The translations under genes were made by a program, and so were the position numbers. The notes beneath the pieces are model-generated. The model did no database searches and was not told the DNA's origin. It saw only the letters and a program-made list of their open reading frames with translations. DNA of 64,000 nt, taken from contig NZ_JAAHBQ010000006.1 in assembly GCF_020144665.1 (NCBI RefSeq), positions 1 through 64,000 of the forward strand, read 5' to 3'. Shown in pieces: positions 18,090-24,737 of this stretch. Within the stretch, counting starts at the first letter, position 1, and each line of letters opens with the position of its first letter. The stretch is from Oscillatoria salina IIICB1 (GTDB lineage: Bacteria; Cyanobacteriota; Cyanobacteriia; Cyanobacteriales; SIO1D9).

Positions 18090-18589
18090 GTAAATATTCT
18101 TTGACTGAACTTAATCAAATGAATCGAGAAGAATTTGTGGATGCGTTGGGTGAAGTATTTGAAGATACTCCCGCGATCGCGCAGAAAGTTTGGGAGCAAA
18201 AACCGTTTACCGATCTTAGCCAATTGCATCAAAAAATGGTAAACATAGTTGAAAATTTTAGCCCAGATCGACAGCTAAAATTAATTCGAGCGCATCCGGA
18301 TCTTGGTAGTAAAGCTAAAATGGCTCCTGCTTCGGTAAATGAGCAAGCTGGAGTCGGTTTAGATCGATTGGATTTGGCTGAATACGATCGCTTTCAGTTA
18401 CTCAATCAAGCTTATAAAAATAAGTTTGGTTTTCCTTTTATTCTTGCGGTAAAAGATCGCGACAAGGATAGTATTCTAGAAGAGTTCGAGCGTCGTTTAG
18501 GAAACAGTTTATTAGCCGAAAAACAGCAAGCACTAAAGGAAATATTTACGATCGCTTGGTTTCGCTTGAAAGCAATGATTAGAGAATAA
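18086..18589 (+). CDS. uraD: OHCU decarboxylase
   Basis: 167 residues, full length. It decarboxylates 2-oxo-4-hydroxy-4-carboxy-5-ureidoimidazoline to S-allantoin, the step after UraH. Family marks: LNQMNREEFVDALGEVFEDT at the N-terminus, the active-site histidine in LIRAHPDLGSKA, a central segment around LDLAEYDRFQLLNQAYKNKF, and GFPFILAVK near the C-terminal third (transition-state contact). The start overlaps the Rieske oxygenase stop by 4 bases, indicating translational coupling. It is equivalent to HpxQ of Klebsiella. Allantoin-degrading genes are not in this window. Confidence 0.96.
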   Translation: MSKYSLTELNQMNREEFVDALGEVFEDTPAIAQKVWEQKPFTDLSQLHQKMVNIVENFSPDRQLKLIRAHPDLGSKAKMAPASVNEQAGVGLDRLDLAEYDRFQLLNQAYKNKFGFPFILAVKDRDKDSILEEFERRLGNSLLAEKQQALKEIFTIAWFRLKAMIRE

Positions 18590-18677
18590 AATATTATTGG
18601 AATACTTTGTTTATGAAAAAGCGTTTTAATTTTGGGGAATTAGTGCAAGCTTGCTCTGGTAGCTCCCTATGCTTCTA

Positions 18678-18733
18678 AATTAGGGTTATTATTCTGAATT
18701 AGGGTTGACAAAGGTAATTTAATCTAATATAAA
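18678..18733 (+). promoter_or_regulatory. Sigma70 promoter with upstream direct repeat before the deaminase gene
   Basis: TTGACA (18705-18710), 17 bases, TATAAA (18728-18733) form a consensus-grade promoter; a start near 18740 leaves a leader of about 220 bases. AATTAGGGTT occurs twice (18678-18687 and 18697-18706), 19 bp apart, the second copy running into the -35 box, as expected for a regulator site. A weak GTA-N8-TAA match lies inside the spacer. Confidence 0.65.
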
Positions 18734-18739
18734 ATAAAA

Positions 18740-18960
18740 AATGCTACAGATATTTTCTAGAAACGTTGCAGACAACGTCTTTACAAATTGAGGAAAACAC
18801 CAGCAAGTGCACGAATAAATAAGGGAGGATGATTAGCGAGACGCTCGCACTACCAAGGTAAGCTAACTATCTTTGAAAGTAAATAAACAAACGAAAAAAA
18901 CAAGAAATATAAATCAAGAAAGCTAATTCGACAAATAATAACTGGTAACTGATAACTAAG
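18740..18960 (+). other. Long untranslated leader of the deaminase gene
   Basis: No ORF of note. Two short hairpins are visible: ACGTTG CAGA CAACGT (around 18762-18778) and GCGAG ACG CTCGC (around 18837-18849), followed by heptamer-like ACTGGTAACTGATAACT just before the start codon. I could not match it to a known riboswitch class. Confidence 0.35.
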
Positions 18961-20328
18961 ATGACAACTCTGCTAGTAAAAAACATTCACACTTTAGTAA
19001 CAATGGATGCAGCGCGACGAGAAATTCGTGACGGTGCTTTATTCATTCGCGATAATGTAATCGAACAAGTGGGAACAACTTCGGAACTTCCTCAAACAGC
19101 CGAGGAAATGTTAGACTTGGAAGGAAAATATGTCGTACTTCCCGGATTTGTTAATACTCATCATCACTTCTTTCAAACATTAACACGGACAGTTCCGGCT
19201 GCACAAAATTGCGATTTGTTTCACTGGCTAAAAAATTTATATCCAATTTGGGCAAATCTTACTCCTGAAGGAGTGTATATTAGCACGAAAATGGCAGTGG
19301 CAGAGTTAATTCTTTCTGGCTGTACAACTGCTAGCGATCATCTCTACCTTTACCCGAATAATTGTACCCTGGATGATGAAATTCGTGCCGCTCAAGAAAT
19401 AGGAATTAGGTTTCATGCTAGTCGAGGAAGCATGAGTGTGGGTGAAAGTTTAGGTGGGCTACCTCCTGATTCTATAGTAGAAAAAGAAACGGCAATTTTG
19501 CAAGATTCGCAGCGAATTATCGAGCAATATCACGATAATTCTCGTCATTCAATGTTACGCATTACTTTAGCTCCTTGCTCCCCATTTTCGGTTTCCCAAG
19601 ATTTGATGCGAGAATCAGCAGCAATGGCTCGTAATTATCCGGGAGTGAGGTTACATACTCATTTAGCAGAAAATGAGACAGATGTCAAGTATAGTTTAGA
19701 AAAATTTGGTTTAATTCCCGGCGATTATGCGGAATCTGTAGGTTGGTTGGGAGAGGATGTTTGGCACGCTCATTGTGTAAAATTGAGCGATCGCGCGATC
19801 GCCAAATTTGGCAAAACTGGTACAGGAGTTGCTCATTGTCCCTGTAGCAATATGCGTCTAGCTAGCGGGATCGCCCCGATTCGCAAAATGCTCGATCGTA
19901 ATGTACCAGTGGGTTTAGGAGTCGATGGTGCTGCTTCTAACGATGGCACAAATTTGCTTTATGAAGCCAAAATGGCAATGCTTTTAGCTCGTGTCGGTAG
20001 CTGCGAAGCTAGTGCGATGACAGCCCGCGACGTTTTAGAATTGGCAACCCTAGGGGGTGCAAAAGTTCTCGGAAGAGACGATATTGGCTATCTCGCACCG
20101 GGAATGTCAGCAGATTTTATAGCAATTAATAGCGATCGCCCCCAATTTGCCGGAGCTCAAGATCGGATCGCAGCTTTAGTCTTTTGTCAAGCCGAGCGAG
20201 TCGATTATAGCTTTATTAATGGTAAAAAAGTAGTCGATCGCGGTCAATTAACTACAGTTGACTTAGGTCAATTGGTGGAGAAAACTAACCAAATGTCTCA
20301 GAAAATGAGGAGTGGATCTCGTATGTGA
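18961..20328 (+). CDS. 8-oxoguanine / guanine deaminase (amidohydrolase superfamily)
   Basis: 455 residues. Metal-dependent TIM-barrel amidohydrolase: the HxH motif in GFVNTHHHFFQTLTRTVP, metal histidine in LHTHLAEN, HAHCVKLS, and the metal aspartate in LGVDGAASNDGTN. The segment NTHHHFFQTLTR...DLFHWLKNLYPIWANLTPEG is characteristic of the 8-oxoguanine deaminase group, which turns 8-oxoguanine into urate; guanine to xanthine is the related alternative. Both products feed HpxO directly or after oxidation. It is the last gene of the purine set but has its own strong promoter and a long leader. Cytosolic; no signal peptide. The ATG at 18961 is the only reasonable start. Confidence 0.85.
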   Translation: MTTLLVKNIHTLVTMDAARREIRDGALFIRDNVIEQVGTTSELPQTAEEMLDLEGKYVVLPGFVNTHHHFFQTLTRTVPAAQNCDLFHWLKNLYPIWANLTPEGVYISTKMAVAELILSGCTTASDHLYLYPNNCTLDDEIRAAQEIGIRFHASRGSMSVGESLGGLPPDSIVEKETAILQDSQRIIEQYHDNSRHSMLRITLAPCSPFSVSQDLMRESAAMARNYPGVRLHTHLAENETDVKYSLEKFGLIPGDYAESVGWLGEDVWHAHCVKLSDRAIAKFGKTGTGVAHCPCSNMRLASGIAPIRKMLDRNVPVGLGVDGAASNDGTNLLYEAKMAMLLARVGSCEASAMTARDVLELATLGGAKVLGRDDIGYLAPGMSADFIAINSDRPQFAGAQDRIAALVFCQAERVDYSFINGKKVVDRGQLTTVDLGQLVEKTNQMSQKMRSGSRM

Positions 20329-20403
20329 CTCGATTTCCGGTGATTTACACTCGAATTAGTAAAAAAGAGTATAATTGAATACAGACACAAGTTTAATCGT
20401 TCA

Positions 20404-20431
20404 TCTCTTTTTCGACCCCTAGAAAAAGAGA
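20404..20431. other. 10-bp inverted repeat
   Basis: TCTCTTTTTC (20404-20413) and GAAAAAGAGA (20422-20431) with the 8-base loop GACCCCTA. It lies between the deaminase stop and the gene at 20498. It may be a terminator-like hairpin or an operator of the small downstream gene; no U-run follows. Confidence 0.45.
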
Positions 20432-20497
20432 CGGAAGTAGGAAAATAGTCCCAAGGAACGCACCTCAAACCACTACACAAATAGAGGTAAGTCACCC

Positions 20498-20782
20498 ATG
20501 AAGAAATCGTTAATTCACAACGTCGCCAACCAATTGCAATGGCAAACTTATCAGCAATTAGAATTACTTCCTAATTCAGTGGAGAATCCTCAAGCCAAAA
20601 CAGCCAAATTTGCCTTGGGACTAGATTTAGTCTGGCGGCTGTTAATCATCGCCTTAACTAAAGAACTGATTTACCAAGACCAACAAGTAGAATATTTAGA
20701 GCGGTGTTGGGCGTTTGATTTCGAGGAAAATAACTCAACTAATTCTCAGACACTGCAAAAACTGTGGACGCTGATCAAGTAA
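20498..20782 (+). CDS. Small hypothetical protein, 94 residues
   Basis: I do not recognise a family. The sequence is helical and amphipathic, with a moderately hydrophobic centre (GLDLVWRLLIIALTKELIYQ) too charged at its end to be a clear membrane helix, and an acidic C-terminal third. A possible ribosome site AGAGG lies about 8 bases upstream of the ATG. It lies downstream of the purine set on the same strand but beyond a hairpin and 170 bases, so it is probably a separate unit. Function unknown. Confidence 0.6.
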   Translation: MKKSLIHNVANQLQWQTYQQLELLPNSVENPQAKTAKFALGLDLVWRLLIIALTKELIYQDQQVEYLERCWAFDFEENNSTNSQTLQKLWTLIK

Positions 20783-21062
20783 CTTACTCAAACAGCTTAA
20801 AAGAGATTCGCTATGCTTGTTATGGCAGAAATTGAGGAAAAATATCCTCGTAGTTTCTCATCAGGCGACGATGCTCCTTATTTGATGCAATTTGTTAGAA
20901 ATTGGCTTAGGGCGCGATCGCCTTACCGCTTTGGTTGCTTCACCTGAGTATTGTCAAGTTTGACGTTCGCAGTTCTTTCCTAGAAGTGTTAGGCGATCGC
21001 TATCATTTACCGAAACACTTGCGTAACTTACCGGGTACATTAGTTGTCAACAGGAGATCGCA
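20783..21062 (+). other. Spacer with fragmentary reading frames
   Basis: A 44-codon ORF (20813-20947, starting MLVMAEIEEKYP) and, in another frame, an open stretch across about 20912-21062 (with FDVRSSFLEVLGDRYHLPKH) overlap around 20912-20947. Both have protein-like composition. They may be pieces of one decayed gene joined by a frameshift, but I recognise no family. Confidence 0.3.
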
Positions 21063-21305
21063 GTGAAAATTGAAAGATTTAATCAAAAAGATCTTTCACC
21101 AGAAGAAAAAGTACAACTTGAAAAGCTCAAAATTTTAATGAAAAATGCTACTGCTAATGGCAAAATTTCTAAAGATGAGTTGGAATATATTCGCATTGCT
21201 ATGTGGGCTCATAAAAATATTTCTCTTGCCGAACTGAAATTATACAGAAAGTTAATCTTAGATAAAATTGATTCTGGTGAGTTAGAAATGGATTATTGGG
21301 CTTAA
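21063..21305 (+). CDS. Small hypothetical protein, 80 residues
   Basis: GTG start at 21063 with AGGAG at 21051-21055, seven bases upstream, so the start is well supported. The protein is strongly charged and helical (DLSPEEKVQLEKLKILMKNA, then NGKISKDELEYIRIAMWAH), rich in Lys and Glu, without membrane segments. I do not recognise a family; the GKISKDELEYI phrase is only loosely like an EF-hand and lacks its spacing. It stands alone between short spacers and is followed by heptamer repeats. Confidence 0.65.
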   Translation: MKIERFNQKDLSPEEKVQLEKLKILMKNATANGKISKDELEYIRIAMWAHKNISLAELKLYRKLILDKIDSGELEMDYWA

Positions 21306-21307
21306 GA

Positions 21308-21335
21308 CAGTTAGCAGTAAACAGTTAGCAGTTTA
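21308..21335. repeat. Short heptamer array (4 units)
   Basis: CAGTTAG, CAGTAAA, CAGTTAG, CAGTTTA in tandem directly after the stop of the 80-residue gene. The rest of the spacer to pstB continues with degenerate units (CACTGTTCACTGATAACT, CCCAGTCCCG). Confidence 0.8.
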
Positions 21336-21448
21336 CCCAATAATCCTCAGTTATTCTAATTCTACCTTTTTGAATCTCTCCCATTAACTACTCACTGTTC
21401 ACTGATAACTCAAAAACCCAATCCCAAATCCCCAGTCCCGATAACTAT

Positions 21449-22447
21449 TTATCCAAAACGACCGCTAACGTATTCTTGTGTCGCTTTTTCTTGGGGATTT
21501 TGAAAGACTTTCTCCGTGCGATCGTATTCAACTAAGTAACCGAAACGGTTGCCACTTTCGGCTTCTTCAGCGTTGAAAAAAGCAGTCAAATCAGCTACTC
21601 GTTGTGCTTGTTGCATATTGTGAGTAACAATGACAATTGTATAATTTTGCTTGAGTTCGTGAATTAAATCTTCTACTTTGTTCGTAGAAACCGGATCGAG
21701 AGAAGAACAAGGTTCATCCATTAAAACAACATCTGGTTTAAGTGCAACTGCACGTGCAATACACAAACGTTGTTGTTGTCCGCCAGAGAGAGATAAACCA
21801 TTTTCTTTTAGTTTATCTTTAACTTCATTCCACAATGCTGCTTGTTTGAGCGAGGTTTCAACTAACTCGTCCATATCGCCTTTGTAGCCATTAATTCTCG
21901 CTCCGTAGGCGATATTTTCATAAATAGATTTAGGAAAAGGATTGGGTTTTTGAAAGACCATTCCAATGCGTCGGCGCACTTCAACCGGGTCAATTTTTTT
22001 CGAGTAAAGGTCTTTATCATCGTAGATTACTTTTCCTTCAACTCGACAACTATCGATCAAATCGTTGAGACGATTAAAACAGCGTAATAAGGTACTTTTC
22101 CCGCAACCAGAAGGACCGACAAAAGCGGTAACTTGATGTTGGGGAATATCCATATAAACATCTCGCAGCGCCATAAAATCGCCGTAGTAGACTTTTAATT
22201 TTTCGGTGTGCAAAATGGTTTCGGTGTTCTTCTGTTGGTTAGTGGGTTGGCGATTTTTAGGTTGATGATTCTCATTTCGATCTCGCTGGGAACTTAGTGA
22301 ATTGTGAGATCGAGTTTCCTCATTCTCGTCAGACATCATTTTTCGCGATCGCTCTTGTCTCAAATTTGTGTCAGAATTATTGGGGAGCTTTTCGCGATCG
22401 ATTTCTTGGGGAAGATTGTAATTTAAATTTTTATCTCTAGCTGACAT
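21449..22447 (-). CDS. pstB: Phosphate ABC transporter ATP-binding protein with N-terminal extension
   Basis: 332 residues; PstB is normally about 260. Residues about 80-332 are the ATPase: Walker [11 protein letters not shown]-loop [20 protein letters not shown], signature LSGGQQQR, Walker [15 protein letters not shown], switch His in [11 protein letters not shown], and the PstB end QEYVSGRFG. The first 75 residues are polar (Asn, Arg, Glu, Gln), probably disordered. The long form is supported by AAGGAG six bases before the ATG at 22447; internal Met codons at 22339/22336 could give a shorter protein. It hydrolyses ATP to drive phosphate import through PstCA and follows pstA by 59 bases. Confidence 0.95.
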   Translation of the reverse strand: MSARDKNLNYNLPQEIDREKLPNNSDTNLRQERSRKMMSDENEETRSHNSLSSQRDRNENHQPKNRQPTNQQKNTETILHTEKLKVYYGDFMALRDVYMDIPQHQVTAFVGPSGCGKSTLLRCFNRLNDLIDSCRVEGKVIYDDKDLYSKKIDPVEVRRRIGMVFQKPNPFPKSIYENIAYGARINGYKGDMDELVETSLKQAALWNEVKDKLKENGLSLSGGQQQRLCIARAVALKPDVVLMDEPCSSLDPVSTNKVEDLIHELKQNYTIVIVTHNMQQAQRVADLTAFFNAEEAESGNRFGYLVEYDRTEKVFQNPQEKATQEYVSGRFG

Positions 22448-22506
22448 AATTACTCCTTGATTAATTAACAGTAAATTGACTATTTTTTTTGCTTGATTCC
22501 GTCAAA

Positions 22507-23391
22507 TTAATAAATACTCTTCCGGGTTGCCCAACGAGAAATGATGCTAGTAAGTAGAATTAGTAACACCAAAATCAAAGAAGCTGCCCAAGCAAGTTCA
22601 TTTTGAGCTTGATAAGGAACAGTGGCATAGCGATAAATTAAAACCGATAAAGATGGATAAGGTCCAATTAAATCTTGGGGCCAAAACTGCGTAAATAATA
22701 CTGTAAAAAGTAAAGGTGCAGTCTCTCCAGCAGCGCGGGCAACTGCTAAAGTTGTTCCAGTGAGAATTGCTGGTAAAGCAGCAGGTAAAACAATTTTCAA
22801 AACAGTATGAAAGTTAGAAGCACCTACTCCTGCTGATGCCCAACGTACTTCTTGCGGTACAATTTGTAACGCTTCGTAAGTAGTTCTTACCACAATTGGT
22901 AACATCAAAATTGCTAAGGCAAAACCCCCTGCATAAGCTGAATAAGTATTAGTTGTTAAGACAATTACCCCATAAGCAAATACGCCCATAATAATTGAGG
23001 GAACGCCGCTTAAAACATTGTTCATAAAGCTAATAAAGCCATAGACTTTGCGCGAGCTAAATTCAGACAAATAAATGCCTGCGAGAACGCCAATAGGAAT
23101 CGCAATTAAAGCAGCAATTCCGACTAAAACTAGCGTCCCGACGATCGCATTAGCAATCCCTCCTCCTTCTTGTAAAGCTGCTGGTGGTAATTCAGTAAAT
23201 AAGGCGAGATTAAAGCGACTAGCTCCTTTATAAATTACGTAGGTAATGACTAATCCTAGGGGCAGTAAGGCAATACCTAAAAGGGTAAAAGCGATGGCGG
23301 TAAGTAACTTTCCTATCCACGTTCGGGGACGTGAATTATTATACTCCATGCTATGATTTTTGAAGTTATGTTCTTGATTTCGATCGGTCAT
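22507..23391 (-). CDS. pstA: Phosphate ABC transporter permease PstA
   Basis: 294 residues with six membrane helices starting at about residue 28. The BPD_transp_1 domain spans about 75-290, with the coupling loop EALQIVPQEVRWASAGVGAS that contacts PstB. It forms the inner-membrane channel with PstC. No clear ribosome site precedes the ATG at 23391; a second Met at residue 15 (23349) is an alternative start. It lies 27 bases after pstC and 59 before pstB, one operon. No phoU or pstS gene accompanies the set here. Confidence 0.95.
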   Translation of the reverse strand: MTDRNQEHNFKNHSMEYNNSRPRTWIGKLLTAIAFTLLGIALLPLGLVITYVIYKGASRFNLALFTELPPAALQEGGGIANAIVGTLVLVGIAALIAIPIGVLAGIYLSEFSSRKVYGFISFMNNVLSGVPSIIMGVFAYGVIVLTTNTYSAYAGGFALAILMLPIVVRTTYEALQIVPQEVRWASAGVGASNFHTVLKIVLPAALPAILTGTTLAVARAAGETAPLLFTVLFTQFWPQDLIGPYPSLSVLIYRYATVPYQAQNELAWAASLILVLLILLTSIISRWATRKSIY

Positions 23392-23418
23392 AATTTCGGC
23401 TAAAATGACAATAATTAA

Positions 23419-24369
23419 TTAGTATTTTTTGACTTTACGAATTATCGATTCAGCAAGAATGTTGACTAGCAAAGTGATGGCAAATAAAATCAGTCCGGCA
23501 TACATTAAAGCGTCTTTTTGTAAACCGCTTGATTCGGGAAATTGATTTGCCATTAGGGAAGCAATGGTGTTGGCTGGTGCAAGTAGGGAAAAGTCTAAAT
23601 CGTTGCTATTCCCAATTACTAGAGTGACGGCCATTGTTTCTCCTAAAGCGCGACCTAGTGCTAACATTAAACCGCCGATAATTCCTGAAAAAGCGGCGGG
23701 AATTAGGACGCTAAAAATTGTTTGCCAACGACTCGAACCAACTGCATAAGAACCCGAACGCAAGTCTCCTGGTAAGGAAGCTAAAGAGTCGCGAGAAATA
23801 GTAGTAAAAATTGGCAAAATCATAATTGACAAAATCACTCCGGCGGGTAGCATTCCCGGACCTCTGTAGGGTGTAGAAAATAAAGGTATCCAAGCGAAAT
23901 TATTATGAAGAAATGAGCCAATTGGTTTGAGAAAGGGAATTAAAACGTAAATGCCCCATAAACCGTAAACAACACTAGGAATTGCGGCTAATAATTCGAC
24001 CATAAAGACAAATACGGTACGAATCGATTTAGGTAAAAAATTCTCGCTGAGGACGATCGCGATCGCTAAACCAATCGGAAAGGCGATTAAAAGTGCAATT
24101 AACGAACTGACAATGGTTCCGTAGATCGTCGGTAGCACTCCGTAGTTGTCTTCTACGGGATTCCAAGCGCTGGTAGACAAAAATGACCAACCAAACTCGC
24201 GGATGGCGGGAAATGCCTGAATTCCTACTTCTACAGCGATCCAAAGTAAAATAGCGGCGATCGCAAAGGCAAAAATGAGTGTTAGCCAAAAAAAGCCTTT
24301 GTCAATGGATTTTTCCGATCCCGAACGATGTTTGTTTTCGGTTTGGGTGTTATTGGTTGCTGTCGTCAT
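23419..24369 (-). CDS. pstC: Phosphate ABC transporter permease PstC
   Basis: 316 residues, six membrane helices, with a polar N-terminal tail of about 25 residues. The PstC pattern is visible: FLSTSAWNPVEDNYGVLPTI in the first outer loop, FPIGLAIAIVLSE, ELLAAIPSVVYGLWGIY and the cytoplasmic coupling loop SLPGDLRSGSYAVGSSRWQT. It partners with PstA in the phosphate channel. It is the first gene of pstCAB; the periplasmic binding protein gene pstS, normally upstream, is absent, where glgP begins divergently after 368 bases. PstS must be encoded elsewhere. Confidence 0.95.
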   Translation of the reverse strand: MTTATNNTQTENKHRSGSEKSIDKGFFWLTLIFAFAIAAILLWIAVEVGIQAFPAIREFGWSFLSTSAWNPVEDNYGVLPTIYGTIVSSLIALLIAFPIGLAIAIVLSENFLPKSIRTVFVFMVELLAAIPSVVYGLWGIYVLIPFLKPIGSFLHNNFAWIPLFSTPYRGPGMLPAGVILSIMILPIFTTISRDSLASLPGDLRSGSYAVGSSRWQTIFSVLIPAAFSGIIGGLMLALGRALGETMAVTLVIGNSNDLDFSLLAPANTIASLMANQFPESSGLQKDALMYAGLILFAITLLVNILAESIIRKVKKY

Positions 24370-24627
24370 GGTAGTTTAATTATTTAATTGTTTCCGATTC
24401 GCAATTATCATAAAATTAGATAGATTTCCGGATATGTTAGCAATCAACTGGTAACAATAGCTATTTTCAACTTCTTAACTAACATCTAGCTTTTTGTTAA
24501 TTTTGGTCGTTGCCACAAGCTCTCTCCAAAAATTTAAATCTGTTTGCCAACTACTGTTTATCTCTTAAGAAGTATTTCTGCGAATTTTTTTGATTTTTTT
24601 CTCTTACTTAAGAACGATATTTATTTA

Positions 24628-24668
24628 CTTAAACTAAACTTAATTTTTTGTTTAATTTTAATTAACCT
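24628..24668 (+). promoter_or_regulatory. Pho-box-like array in the pstC-glgP spacer
   Basis: Four TTAA-centred octamers follow at 10-12 bp steps: CTTAAACT (24628), CTTAATTT (24639), TTTAATTT (24651), ATTAACCT (24661). Cyanobacterial PhoB/SphR boxes are tandem PyTTAAPyPyT octamers about 11 bp apart. Two units fit that pattern fully. Their orientation points to glgP, 70 bases downstream. The region is very A/T-rich, so chance is a real alternative. The rest of this 368-base spacer shows nothing else. Confidence 0.35.
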
Positions 24669-24737
24669 AAAATCGTAAAAACTTGAATTGGAAAGTAGAA
24701 AAAATATTAAATATTCTTGACAATTGAGAACAAGACA

